Origin: Pseudoips prasinana
Lineage: Eukaryota; Arthropoda; Insecta; Lepidoptera; Nolidae
Direction: 5' to 3'
Length of the DNA stretch: 64,000 bases
NCBI GenBank assembly: GCA_951640165.1
Contig: OX621252.1
Span: forward strand, 14,033,934-14,097,933
Shown: in pieces, positions 62,001 to 62,246 of the stretch
How the letters are laid out: every line of letters begins with the position of its first letter
Numbering within the stretch: position 1 is the first letter of the stretch
Position numbers and translations under genes: made by a program
The notes under the pieces: generated by a model
The model's database searches: none
Told to the model about the DNA's origin: nothing
Seen by the model: only the letters and a program-made list of their open reading frames with translations

Positions 62001-62246
62001 CCGAACAAAAGTCTCAATAATTTTATTCCATACATTAAGTGGTATATTTCACAACACTGTTTGAAAATTTCAGATGGGGTTAGAAGAAAAATAACATAGG
62101 CAAGCTTGTGCGACGTAGCATCGACGTGTCATTCCTCCGTGGCGCTCGCGCAGCCGCGCCGCTCCCACGCATTGTAATCGATATTGATCATTTTATAATT
62201 AAGGGGCTCGCAAATTGATGTTCAAATGTACAAATAAACTAATAAA
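11257..62246 (+). CDS. Kinectin / ribosome-binding protein 1 (p180) family gene, 20 coding exons
   Basis: Twenty exons joined by GT-AG introns with consistent phases give 999 codons (coding length 3000 with stop). Residues 4-27 form one hydrophobic anchor. TSYEEAIAQQRR follows at about 31-42, close to the TSYEEALANQRK of vertebrate p180. Lysine-rich segments lie at 54-76 and 300-305. A low-complexity Pro/Ala stretch occupies exon 5. From about residue 340 the protein is mostly predicted coiled coil. DLRTKNWKVMEAL (exon 15) and LQQNVALEEQRW (exon 17) align with kinectin's DLREKNWEAMEAL and LQRSVEQEENKW. Family knowledge: these are ER membrane proteins with a long cytosolic coiled coil, involved in ribosome binding, microtubule/kinesin interaction and ER sheet shape. 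Which of these applies in the insect is inference. The length is near that of short RRBP1 forms. Intron 5 (12.8 kb) and others are full of transposons. Confidence 0.88.
12028..12091. repeat. 64-nt hairpin in intron 1
   Basis: 22-base arms (GGTGGTAGCCATCCATCTAG.. and its complement) pair with one mismatch around a 20-base loop. Outside bases CCC/GGG can extend the stem. The size resembles a miRNA precursor, but no homologue is recognised and it may be a foldback remnant. Confidence 0.5.
12291..12470 (+). CDS. Kinectin-like exon 2
   Basis: 60 codons, acceptor ATTATTGCAG, donor AAG|GTAAGC, phase 0-0. It encodes LAKKEKTKE, an acidic/serine linker and HVEFSPPVVVDVPRDTLPHVK. It continues the basic cytosolic segment next to the membrane. 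Confidence 0.88.
12471..14351. other. Intron 2, 5' part: nothing recognised
   Basis: AT-rich intronic DNA without a supported frame or a repeat I can name. Confidence 0.45.
14352..14599. mobile_element. MITE, 248 bp, TA target
   Basis: The terminal inverted repeats are about 50 bp, begin CTTAGGCTGAGATCTATAGA and have few mismatches. They are flanked by TA on both sides. A Tc1/mariner-type origin is suggested by the TA target. No coding capacity. Confidence 0.8.
15249..15357 (+). mobile_element. MITE family 'GTACAGACGCCAGCACATC', 3'-truncated copy
   Basis: It starts TGTACAGACGCCAGCACATC and continues CTACCCCAATCTGTC. It carries the internal AAGGTTCACTTTCAATTGGG but lacks the right terminal repeat. 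Full copies lie at 17346-17485 and 42254-42396. Confidence 0.75.
15358..16069. other. Intron 2, 3' part: nothing recognised
   Basis: No supported gene or nameable repeat before the exon 3 acceptor TTTGTACAG. Confidence 0.45.
16070..16246 (+). CDS. Kinectin-like exon 3
   Basis: 59 codons, phase 0-0, donor AAA|GTGAGT. It encodes IRKRGKDPKVKPILLNKEDP, then an acidic stretch (FEEIHPKDDLELLH). GC content and codon use stand out from the AT-rich introns. Confidence 0.88.
16640..16775 (-). mobile_element. tRNA-derived SINE fragment
   Basis: On the - strand a Pol III B-box (GTGGGTTCGATTCCCACTTA) lies in a tRNA-like head. It is followed by GGACAAATATTTGTGAG, the tail shared with the SINEs near 41.3 and 60.7 kb. 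Confidence 0.7.
17346..17485. mobile_element. MITE family 'GTACAGACGCCAGCACATC', full copy
   Basis: About 140 bp with inverted termini GTACAGACGCCAGCACATC / GATGTGCTGGCGACTGTAC and internal CCCCAATTGACAGTGAACC. Confidence 0.8.
17985..18254 (+). mobile_element. Non-autonomous Helitron, first of a head-to-tail pair
   Basis: It starts with TC after an A (A|TCTATATATATAAAAATC) and ends GGGCCGCTAG. No inverted repeats, no coding. TC at the 5' end and CTAG at the 3' end are Helitron termini. Confidence 0.75.
18255..18457 (+). mobile_element. Non-autonomous Helitron, second of a head-to-tail pair
   Basis: It begins TC immediately after the CTAG of the first copy and ends GGGCCGCTAG followed by T. 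It shares the CCCACTTTTCGTTGTAATG region with the first copy and has an internal deletion of about 65 bp. Confidence 0.75.
18458..19511. other. Intron 3: nothing recognised
   Basis: AT-rich with no supported gene. The 61-codon frame near 18709-18894 has no motif. Confidence 0.4.
19512..19610. mobile_element. Short MITE, 99 bp
   Basis: Inverted termini ATATCAAGCTATACATTTC pair with GAAATGTATAGCTTGATAT, and partial pairing continues inward (ATAAGCTGA / CAGCATAT). Confidence 0.7.
19975..20100 (+). mobile_element. Possible tRNA-derived SINE head
   Basis: A B-box-like GGCGGGTTCGATCCCCGTAC lies in a sequence that does not fold as a complete tRNA. Probably a SINE fragment. Confidence 0.4.
20580..20739 (+). 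CDS. Kinectin-like exon 4
   Basis: 53 codons plus one base (phase 0 in, 1 out), donor AAAG|GTAGAT. Lysine/alanine-rich: EKVEQVPEKKETKAKPAKGG, then ETVRERHNSGDSAKEQRK. It resembles the basic linker before the coiled coil in p180. Confidence 0.85.
20740..22461. other. Intron 4: nothing recognised
   Basis: 1.7 kb AT-rich intron without a supported gene or nameable mobile element. Confidence 0.45.
22462..22677 (+). CDS. Kinectin-like exon 5
   Basis: 71 full codons, phase 1 in and 1 out, acceptor TTGCAACAG. Contents: KKVEKRSPAEEVVEEVV, a Pro/Ala low-complexity run, then KNKKKKLEPNVLSLM. GC-rich, unlike its surroundings. It precedes the largest intron of the gene (12.8 kb). Confidence 0.85.
23220..23372 (-). 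mobile_element. tRNA-derived SINE fragment
   Basis: The - strand reads a tRNA-like head with B-box GTTCTGGGTTTGGATCCCCA and a downstream lepidopteran SINE-like body. Confidence 0.5.
23640..23895 (+). mobile_element. CR1 (Zenon-like) LINE 3' tail
   Basis: It contains GGGTCGCCAGAGCTCATCGG, GGCGGCGGTGACCACTTACC and CGTTTGTCGACCTCTGATAT, ending in an A-run. The same sequence is inverted at 61005-61330. I assign it to the 3' UTR of lepidopteran CR1/Zenon elements from memory. No coding is retained. Confidence 0.6.
24262..24545 (+). mobile_element. Lep1-like Helitron, next to an inverted Helitron end
   Basis: A copy at 24357-24545 starts TCCTACTAATACT after A. It carries GCGAAAGTTTGTGAG and ends GGGGCACAGCTAG before T. 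Directly upstream, CTAGCTGTCCCGGCGAACTT (24262 on) is a Helitron-type 3' end in the opposite orientation. Confidence 0.7.
24546..25127. other. Intron 5: nothing recognised
   Basis: AT-rich DNA left of the mariner with no supported gene. The phrase CGCCCGAAATTAATAAAC near 24797 recurs inverted near 27610. Confidence 0.4.
25128..26409 (+). mobile_element. Complete mariner element, 1282 bp
   Basis: The 28-bp terminal inverted repeats begin GGTCTTTACCTATGAAATTG and differ at one base. TA target duplications flank the element (25126-25127 and 26410-26411). One uninterrupted transposase frame fills it. This is a textbook intact mariner and probably a recent arrival in intron 5. Confidence 0.95.
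25315..26334 (+). CDS. Mariner transposase, intact (cecropia/Hsmar1-like)
   Basis: The preferred start is ATG at 25315 (339 codons). An upstream in-frame ATG at 25276 would add 13 hydrophobic residues unlike the family. The N-terminal half holds the two helix-turn-helix DNA-binding motifs (RRGSNAAQAARNIN, STAELAAAFDVSVKTILVHL). The linker WVPHEL is present. The catalytic triad is D151 (VTCDEKW), D243 (LLHDNARPH) and D278 (PYSPDLAPTDYYFF), with 34 residues between the last two, as in mariner DD34D. Several blocks (IGKVKKLDKWVPHEL, DNRKR, NRSSPLLLHDNARPH) are close to the transposase part of vertebrate SETMAR, which places it in the cecropia subfamily. Length is normal and no stop or frameshift is seen, so it may be active. 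Confidence 0.95.
   Translation: MDTLKIRVIMEYEYRRGSNAAQAARNINDVYGANTTNQRTTCYWFARFRSGNFDLKNEPRGRPKTLVDNDELKAVVEADDTQSTAELAAAFDVSVKTILVHLRQIGKVKKLDKWVPHELNDRQREVRVETCLALLNRHTNEGILNRIVTCDEKWILFDNRKRSASWLDPGSAPKQCPKRKLTPRKVMVTVWWSSAGVIHHSFLPNGVSITADVYCEELSTMMEKLAHLQPALVNRSSPLLLHDNARPHTAQQTVSKLQELGLEALRHPPYSPDLAPTDYYFFQNLDNFLAGKKFNTREAVQNAFEEFVASRPADFFKKGINKLPLRWQRCIDCMGDYFD
26725..27281. mobile_element. PIF/Harbinger-like foldback MITE, 557 bp
   Basis: The inverted termini begin GGCGTCGTCCTA and share AGCGATCGTACGATG over about 50 bp. TAA lies on both sides (26722-26724, 27282-27284), matching the TWA targets of PIF/Harbinger. CGATCGTACGATG-type motifs recur near both ends. The centre holds a perfect 49-bp palindrome (26979-27027) and a perfect 19-bp palindrome (27028-27046). 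A short frame from 27135 (MTFEEDLINRTIDIARSIR) could be a remnant of the parent element's coding start. That last point is inference. Confidence 0.8.
27285..27840. other. Intron 5: repeat scraps, no gene
   Basis: Contains two unnamed repeat phrases: 27659-27706 matches 5264-5312, and ACAGCTGTGCTCCATCATAC-type sequence near 27760-27800 is inverted at 23540-23600. Confidence 0.5.
27933..28778 (+). CDS. LINE ORF1 protein
   Basis: 281 codons. Residues about 5-48 are a heptad-like leucine/valine pattern (LENIIRELHKTVSALVVKVS), fitting the trimerising coiled coil of LINE ORF1 proteins. The middle is Ser/Thr/Ala-rich and basic. The C-terminal part (YVHAWNFHEDVTEANILTYL, then CFVIGTTANHFEFLMSPDNW) looks like the RRM-like nucleic-acid-binding fold seen in insect CR1/L2 ORF1 proteins. 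No CCHC zinc knuckle is visible. The frame overlaps ORF2 by 122 bases in a different frame. The probable role is RNA chaperone and RNP formation for its own transcript, inferred from the family. Confidence 0.8.
   Translation: MSQKSLENIIRELHKTVSALVVKVSALEDKISEQNTLIIQLSSVPSNTSIQPIIATTPANSNSHQSDTDPMQRLTRQARLKAVEAIGAKAAKKQKSVSNVCAGRSSAPSDDIPITRNEPTLIRGATQTEANTAAITNLPDDTASNNGVIREELKVVNDDIMTKIRRPRRSIIRATGEADSELLTVEQTKYVHAWNFHEDVTEANILTYLKRKKPDVDFQIKKPDPIHDSHNCFVIGTTANHFEFLMSPDNWPTGTALQQWYTTKNRRNRKNSHTFRSHTQA
28657..31662 (+). CDS. LINE ORF2: endonuclease and reverse transcriptase
   Basis: 1001 codons. The apurinic-type endonuclease occupies about residues 45-255: YQNVRGL at 51, TETRLD at 79, GDFN at 185 and VHHVPLD around 249. 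The last has lost the usual S-D before HH (it reads E-V), which could weaken catalysis. The reverse transcriptase spans about 480-760: FTQGPDGVPQ, YFDFQKAFDQ with D623, GIGQGSCLGPLLF, and FADD with D712/D713. A thumb and basic tail follow. The ATG at 28657 lies inside ORF1. Translation could instead restart at or after the ORF1 stop. No internal stops. It would nick target DNA and prime cDNA synthesis in the nucleus. Confidence 0.9.
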   Translation: MNFLCHRTTGQQEQHYNSGIQLKIDETGKIAILFDLIHKRKPKSFNINIFYQNVRGLKSKTSEVKTLLNDFRGHTLALTETRLDDSVYDSELFPRDYTVIRRDRVGGGGGGVLLAVRQPYHLRQIQCECSPDDEIVAGQITTGKYRFICCVTYLPPRIPDIRYYSIFNCIETLITQFKIPVIVIGDFNLYSASQSVRESYKLLLSMCDLAQHNTVLNGLDRVLDLVISRRDLMPPSVLESEVSLVESEVHHVPLDIVITLNRFYLHNDRDASRHECTSKTRNFKKVNYYNLYSRLLYTDWSPVLSSLGTEEAVTNLYNILNKLFDELVPNNIKRNIRGHYPDWYNSQTIKCLHLKSYYHTLYKKTNNQLYYAFFTYFRKQFKSLLATTFTTHYKNIENNILQDPGSFWHYIKQNRKSNEPSTFGMSNPQQVADAFASFFKSVYLSNAPTLDPLAALAAASMSPPPSLAPDIHVIVDSVQKDDIRIALKKLKAKFTQGPDGVPQIIVRDCYEIFVEPLWHIFKLSLQQQIYPLVWKTTKVIPIHKAGSKSEIQNYRAVAVLSVFGKVMEYTLYTLIYKQLNGWFCDEQHGFLPGRSTTSNLINISTLISNGIDAKRQVDVAYFDFQKAFDQIQNDVLLYKLANIGFSKNLVHFLSNYLRNRKQYVLYQNCKSEEYTVNSGIGQGSCLGPLLFLILINDLPSNIKYSTCLMFADDVKLALPIDTPSDCDLLQSDIDSVIEWSYQNSLCLNSNKCVIVSYSRARFPIHKNYTLHNTIVKRADTVKDLGTWFDSQLTYHDNICKLCDKSRKSLGFVLRQSRSFCNRKTLCTLYNAYVRTTLETNSVIWNPYQVQYIQKVEKIQKSFVRYLFKRLYYYYPYLYPTLYIVGMVDYRMLAVRRNIALVTYFFRLMRGYTYNSLLLALLQFRVPRHRTYFVQARRQHNLLAVPAARTNLARNAPLSRAVRYINDIENDSTIDIFSCTENAFLTVAGRHIEALTIESSIQ
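31902..32436. other. Intron 5: nothing recognised
   Basis: AT-rich spacer between the LINE and the long-TIR element, no gene seen. Confidence 0.45.
32437..34461. mobile_element. DD41D Tc1/mariner derivative with ~620-bp terminal inverted repeats
   Basis: The termini begin GGGTGTCCCAAAACTCAACG and end with its complement at 34440-34459. TA or TATA flanks both sides. The left arm (32439 to about 33063) and right arm (about 33838 to 34459) are near-perfect complements along their whole length. The 775-bp core carries only the catalytic half of a transposase. Tc1/mariner elements usually have far shorter repeats, so this looks like a foldback derivative. Confidence 0.85.
33093..33746 (+). pseudogene. 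DD41D transposase, catalytic half only
   Basis: An open frame of about 217 codons encodes only the DDE domain. The first acidic residue is in LWSDES (codon at 33147), the second in WFQQDGCPAH (33420) and the third in SPDLNPLDFFYWG (33546). 41 residues lie between the last two, the DD41D class (rosa-like) of Tc1/mariner. The N-terminal helix-turn-helix DNA-binding region is absent and there is no ATG at the 5' end of the frame; the upstream side runs straight into the inverted repeat. The catalytic residues themselves are intact. I infer an internally deleted copy that depends on a full element elsewhere, or a remnant. Confidence 0.8.
34462..34851. other. Intron 5: nothing recognised
   Basis: No gene or nameable repeat. 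Confidence 0.4.
34852..35017. mobile_element. MITE with GC-rich core, ~166 bp
   Basis: Inverted termini AACCGTAACATACTGCTTAC pair with GTAAGCAGTATGTTACGGTT. The core (GCGCTCGGCGGCCGCTGCCG) is strikingly GC-rich against its surroundings. Confidence 0.75.
35018..35519. other. Intron 5, 3' end: nothing recognised
   Basis: No gene; ends with acceptor TTGTGTCGCAG at 35519. Confidence 0.45.
35520..35665 (+). CDS. Kinectin-like exon 6
   Basis: 48 codons after two split-codon bases, phase 1 in and 0 out, donor GAG|GTGAGA. Encodes SSGVNVGELVRVVKEAALSR and LTDALLNKHHDPLPEYSEW. This lies just before the long coiled coil, where the vertebrate proteins also have a compact helical segment. Confidence 0.88.
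35666..36122. other. Intron 6, 5' part: nothing recognised
   Basis: AT-rich spacer between exon 6 and the LINE fragment. Confidence 0.4.
36123..37033 (+). mobile_element. CR1/L2-like LINE, 5'-truncated, ends at the exon 7 acceptor
   Basis: From about 36170 the frame encodes a reverse transcriptase thumb and C-terminus: TTTFLGFEIDKCFKWDNHID, RKIVSVAEVRACYFATVHSL, a conserved AKPHFKKLGIMTLPAI block and a WLIEQSFYSVDEF ending. The stop is at 36819-36821. About 210 bases of 3' UTR follow and end in CAATAAATGACTATTTGACT, a short tail repeat in place of poly-A. The catalytic palm is missing. The end of the element lies about ten bases before exon 7. The frame is open, so the insertion is fairly young. 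Confidence 0.8.
37044..37162 (+). CDS. Kinectin-like exon 7
   Basis: 39 codons plus two bases, phase 0 in and 2 out, acceptor CCCCATCAG, donor CAG|GTGAGA. Coiled-coil sequence EKLKKQLADKEKALIDEITA. Confidence 0.88.
37163..37958. other. Intron 7: no gene seen
   Basis: AT-rich with short AGATAT-rich near-repeats around 37230-37320. Confidence 0.4.
37959..38242 (-). mobile_element. Helitron-type repeat with CTAG end
   Basis: It begins on + with CTAGCTGTGCCCCGCGGTTT, the reverse complement of the Helitron 3' end. It shares its body (CCATGCAGTACTTTTTGAGT, ACTATATTTTTGGCTTC) with 44810-45102. Confidence 0.7.
38342..38495 (+). CDS. Kinectin-like exon 8
   Basis: One base completing an Arg codon, then 51 codons (phase 2 in, 0 out), donor CTC|GTACGT. 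Encodes ATLNTERARGVAAARSADQA and LQTRLQRLLDDNHQLQQDKL. Very GC-rich and Ala/Arg-rich, predicted coiled coil. Confidence 0.85.
38533..38700 (-). mobile_element. RTE/jockey-type LINE 3' tail
   Basis: On the - strand it reads AAGACCGCCCATTGTACATT and then TTTTGTGTACAATAAAGTGT, a polyadenylation-containing LINE tail common in Lepidoptera. No coding part. Confidence 0.5.
38799..38850. repeat. Perfect hairpin, 23-bp arms
   Basis: ATTACACATACATATACGTA... pairs exactly with its complement around a short AAAATA-type loop. Confidence 0.8.
38908..39063. mobile_element. MITE, ~155 bp
   Basis: Inverted termini AAATGTGAACGGA / TCCGTGCACATTT, with longer internal complementarity through GCGCAATTTATAAACGCAGT. 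Confidence 0.7.
39325..39399 (+). CDS. Kinectin-like exon 9
   Basis: 25 codons, phase 0-0, acceptor TTGGTCTGCAG, donor GAG|GTAATT. Coiled-coil segment LQSKLSAEAEAQRVQMELHI. Confidence 0.85.
39853..39899. repeat. Hairpin, 47 bp
   Basis: GACGCCATATCCGTCGATAT is nearly perfectly complementary to TATATCCACGGATATGGCGTC. Function unknown. Confidence 0.65.
40072..40335 (+). mobile_element. tRNA-derived SINE
   Basis: The tRNA-like head has an A-box-like GTAGCCTAGTTGGTAGTGC and B-box GGGTTCGAATCCCGG. The body contains TGGTACCCATAGTACAAGCT and the 3' end is a TATTATTAT run. Same broad family as the copies near 41.3 and 60.7 kb. Confidence 0.8.
40394..40549 (+). CDS. Kinectin-like exon 10
   Basis: 52 codons, phase 0-0. 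The acceptor is TAG at 40391-40393, not the CAG four bases later, which would break the frame. Encodes SEAALLAQLSALQAELNAHA and LLAQQHAAELAQQLQ, coiled coil. Confidence 0.85.
40785..40940 (-). mobile_element. tRNA-derived SINE fragment
   Basis: On - strand a B-box-like GTCTTGGATTCAAATCCTTA sits in a tRNA-like head (GCGTAGTTGGCTTATGGGTG). Confidence 0.55.
41235..41585 (-). mobile_element. tRNA-derived SINE interrupted by a MITE
   Basis: The SINE body (CCCAAAGCTAAGCAGAGCTT ... CACACAAATATCTGTCC) and head (GTGGGAATCGAACCCACAAC) match the uninterrupted copy at 60615-60838. They are split by the 120-bp element at 41399-41518. Confidence 0.8.
41399..41518. mobile_element. MITE 'GGGGCTCTACCGGCTAAGT', nested in the SINE
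   Basis: Inverted termini GGGGCTCTACCGGCTAAG / CTTAGCCGGTAGACCCC over about 30 bp. A longer family member lies at 50890-51080. Confidence 0.8.
41810..41915 (+). CDS. Kinectin-like exon 11
   Basis: 35 codons plus one base, phase 0 in and 1 out, acceptor TGTTTCCAG, donor GCGG|GTACGC. Encodes EANHACGDLEQQRQLAVLSE and QQELRQAQERLA, coiled coil. Confidence 0.85.
42036..42075. repeat. Perfect 40-bp palindrome
   Basis: ATTGACTGAGTTGCAGCGC, two C bases, then the exact complement. Adjacent upstream sequence is GC-rich (GCGCGCGCGCGGCGG). Confidence 0.85.
42254..42396. mobile_element. MITE family 'GTACAGACGCCAGCACATC', full copy
   Basis: 143 bp; both termini (TGTACAGACGACAGCA / TGCTGGCGTCTGTACA) and the internal CTTTCAATTGGGG are present. 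Confidence 0.8.
42870..43680 (+). mobile_element. Degenerate jockey-type LINE 3' fragment
   Basis: From 42875 one frame reads GFVMRTCKVFKRHSSYLRLY, a TAG stop, then LEYAACVWNPYYAKYNHQIE and SVQHKFLRTTNYRCFRAK. This is the thumb region of a jockey-superfamily reverse transcriptase, and further stops follow. The end, about 43650-43680, is A-rich. Dead copy. Confidence 0.75.
43681..44089. other. Intron 11: unnamed repeat scrap
   Basis: 43683-43755 is the reverse complement of a phrase at 17486-17552 (TTTGGCTGAAAGGAGTTGTT), so it belongs to an unnamed dispersed repeat. No gene seen. Confidence 0.45.
44090..44400 (+). mobile_element. tRNA-derived SINE, second family
   Basis: The head CTCGTTGGTCTAGCGGTAGC ... 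GGTCCTGGGTTCAAATCCCG carries A- and B-boxes. The acceptor stem does not pair properly, so it is not a functional tRNA. The body is unlike the other SINEs here. The 3' end is a TTATTATTA run. Confidence 0.7.
44463..44569 (+). CDS. Kinectin-like exon 12
   Basis: Two bases completing Gly, then 35 codons (phase 1 in, 0 out), donor CAG|GTATTG. Encodes LTELQNEVQRLASRAQAAES, coiled coil. Confidence 0.85.
44588..44745 (+). mobile_element. Lep1-like Helitron, 3'-truncated
   Basis: Starts TCCTACTAATATT, 18 bases after exon 12. Contains GGCGAAAGTTAGTGAC and ACACATAGGCTATGATTTAT but lacks the CTAG end. Confidence 0.65.
44810..45102 (-). mobile_element. Helitron-type repeat with CTAG end
   Basis: On + it begins CTAGCTGTGCCCCGCGGTTT. 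The body matches 37959-38242. Confidence 0.7.
45325..45560. repeat. ~86-bp tandem repeat, 2-3 units
   Basis: CACATATATACACCGTATAC recurs with a period of 86 bases (45382, 45468). Flanking ATGGGAAGCGTGACATGACG-type sequence also repeats. Confidence 0.75.
45673..45801 (+). CDS. Kinectin-like exon 13
   Basis: 43 codons, phase 0-0, acceptor GTTTTAG, donor AAG|GTTCGT (weak at +4). Encodes LSSEIASLREQLALRESELA, then a break in the coiled coil, QNGLPSNANDQVK. Confidence 0.85.
45815..45915 (+). mobile_element. Lep1-like Helitron, 5' fragment
   Basis: TCCTACTAATATTATAAACG begins 13 bases after exon 13. The 3' half is missing. Confidence 0.65.
46095..46190. repeat. GT-rich microsatellite
   Basis: Imperfect TG/CG dinucleotide run (GTGTGTGTGTGCGTGCGTGT). 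Confidence 0.9.
46451..46591 (+). CDS. Kinectin-like exon 14
   Basis: 47 codons, phase 0-0, acceptor TTGGTACAG, donor AAT|GTGAGT. Encodes AAELAKVESIVSGLRDELSA and QVARLTEQLAQYQEKNN. It leads directly into the conserved DLRTKNW of exon 15, like kinectin's KKNNDLREKNW. Confidence 0.88.
46592..47094. other. Intron 14, 5' part: nothing recognised
   Basis: AT-rich, no gene seen. Confidence 0.4.
47095..47347 (-). mobile_element. Lepidopteran SINE
   Basis: On - strand the head reads GCCTAGTGGTTAAATTGTTG. The body GATGGGATATGAAGTCTGCC and ACTAGGCCAGGGTGCTGGTC is a widespread lepidopteran repeat phrase. Confidence 0.65.
47348..48325. other. Intron 14: nothing recognised
   Basis: About 1 kb AT-rich DNA with no supported gene. 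Confidence 0.4.
48326..48490 (-). mobile_element. Lep1-like Helitron
   Basis: CTAGTTTTGTCCCGCGGTTT at one end and AAGTTTCGCCTTTATAATAT at the other, the reverse of the copies at 24357 and 49085. Confidence 0.7.
49085..49260 (+). mobile_element. Lep1-like Helitron
   Basis: Contains AATGCGAAAGTTTGTGAC and ends GCGGGGCACAGCTAG. The first bases of the 5' end are lost. Confidence 0.7.
49261..49837. other. Intron 14, 3' part: no gene
   Basis: A small direct repeat of TGACCATTTTTGAC occurs at about 49600-49640. Otherwise nothing recognised. Confidence 0.4.
49838..49933 (+). CDS. Kinectin-like exon 15 (conserved core motif)
   Basis: 32 codons, phase 0-0, acceptor CCTGCTTAG, donor GAC|GTAAGT. DLRTKNWKVMEALQTAEKAL is the best family signature in the gene. 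Vertebrate kinectin has DLREKNWEAMEALASTEKML at the equivalent place. Confidence 0.92.
49934..50889. other. Intron 15: nothing recognised
   Basis: No gene or nameable element. Confidence 0.4.
50890..51080. mobile_element. MITE 'GGGGCTCTACCGG', longer copy
   Basis: 191 bp. Termini GGGGCTCTACCGGGTAAGTC / ACTTAGCCGGTAGAGCCCC, plus an internal CCTTTATTTATTTGAACGC shared with the copy at 41399. Confidence 0.8.
51081..51964. other. Intron 15, 3' part: nothing recognised
   Basis: AT-rich, ends in acceptor ATACTTTCAG. Confidence 0.4.
51965..52504 (+). CDS. Kinectin-like exon 16 with KQELAKAEQ repeats
   Basis: 180 codons, phase 0-0, donor ACT|GTAAGT; the longest exon. The start (AQILRTACPMIAPGTTAGRS, then WLTAFATNL) corresponds to kinectin's leucine/proline segment before YGEWLHGFEKK. 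From about 52093 to 52380 a unit of ten residues, KQELAKAEQ plus one, recurs about eight times, with 11- and 15-residue variants that add AKQQL. The exon ends in a normal coiled coil (ERLKELEAQNELSQSLVEKY) matching the vertebrate end-of-block LECEKYKSVLAET. The repeat is highly charged and helical, and its coding DNA is an imperfect 30-bp minisatellite. p180 has unrelated ten-residue repeats at a different position. Confidence 0.9.
52505..52985. other. Intron 16, 5' part: nothing recognised
   Basis: AT-rich spacer before the CA microsatellite, no gene. Confidence 0.4.
53012..53385. repeat. CA-rich microsatellite, ~370 bp
   Basis: Almost continuous CA dinucleotides with CAACCACA and CACTCACACATG interruptions; the latter form a short higher-order repeat at about 53310-53380. 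Open frames here on both strands are artefacts of the repeat. Confidence 0.95.
53512..53628 (+). CDS. Kinectin-like exon 17
   Basis: 39 codons, phase 0-0, acceptor CCTGTGCAG, donor CAG|GTTGGA. LSRLQQNVALEEQRWAQQLA aligns with kinectin's LQKLQRSVEQEENKW. Coiled coil. Confidence 0.9.
53629..57803. other. Intron 17: 4.2 kb, no gene recognised
   Basis: AT-rich. A 159-codon frame at 55803-56282 lacks any recognisable domain and has repeat-like, tandem CTTCAGGTGC sequence near 55960. Two TGACGTCA-type octamers (near 54349 and 54697) and an inverted TTGACAACATTTCA pair (54207, 54858) hint at a decayed element. Confidence 0.4.
57804..57899 (+). CDS. Kinectin-like exon 18
   Basis: 32 codons, phase 0-0, acceptor TCTTTACACAG, donor GAG|GTTAGT. 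Encodes MQKKIDSLQAELQQVKGSNH, near the end of the coiled coil. Confidence 0.82.
58589..60113. mobile_element. MITE 'GTACAGACGCCAGCACATC' split by a ~1.38-kb insertion
   Basis: The left part (58589-58630) stops after AATCTGTCAAA. The right part resumes at about 60013 with CCCCAATTGAAAGTGAACC and ends GTGCTGGCGTCTGTACA. Together they make one complete family member. The intervening 58631-60012 is therefore a later insertion. Confidence 0.7.
58631..60012. mobile_element. Unidentified ~1.38-kb insertion
   Basis: Its ends are weakly similar when inverted: AAACGGCAAGAATGTATGGG on the left against AAATGGCCGAATCCGTATCG on the right. No long open frame; the longest (59432-59626) has no motif. Probably a non-autonomous DNA transposon of unknown family. 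Confidence 0.5.
60203..60265 (+). CDS. Kinectin-like exon 19
   Basis: 21 codons, phase 0-0, acceptor TTTGTTTTACAG, donor CAG|GTAAAT. Encodes ERLMDGFSDKHNIEVCNGPL. Short, non-coiled, near the C-terminus. Confidence 0.72.
60402..60558 (+). mobile_element. Lep1-like Helitron
   Basis: Starts TCCTAATATTATAAATGCGA and ends GAGTACAGCTAG before T. Confidence 0.7.
60615..60838 (-). mobile_element. tRNA-derived SINE, uninterrupted copy
   Basis: On - strand it has a tRNA-like head with B-box CGTGGGTTCGATTCCCAAGC, then CAGGACAGATATTTGTGTGC and the GGTTTCCATAGTACAAGCTC body. Confidence 0.8.
61005..61330 (-). mobile_element. CR1 (Zenon-like) LINE 3' tail
   Basis: On + it begins with a T-run, then TCGACAAACGAGCAAGTGGC, GGTAAGTGATCACCGCCGCC and GATGAGCTCTGGCGACC, and continues to AGTCGGGCTGCTC. 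Reverse of the copy at 23640-23895. The open frames over it are not genes. Confidence 0.6.
62074..62094 (+). CDS. Kinectin-like exon 20 (proposed last coding exon)
   Basis: An acceptor (TTGAAAATTTCAG) is followed in phase by six codons, MGLEEK, and a TAA. It closes the frame exactly and lies about 140 bases before two AATAAA signals. The exon is so short that chance is possible; the true terminus could use another exon. Confidence 0.4.
   Translation: MGLEEK
62233..62246 (+). promoter_or_regulatory. Polyadenylation signals
   Basis: Two AATAAA hexamers (62233 and 62241) are suitably placed for the 3' end of the kinectin-like mRNA. Confidence 0.4.
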
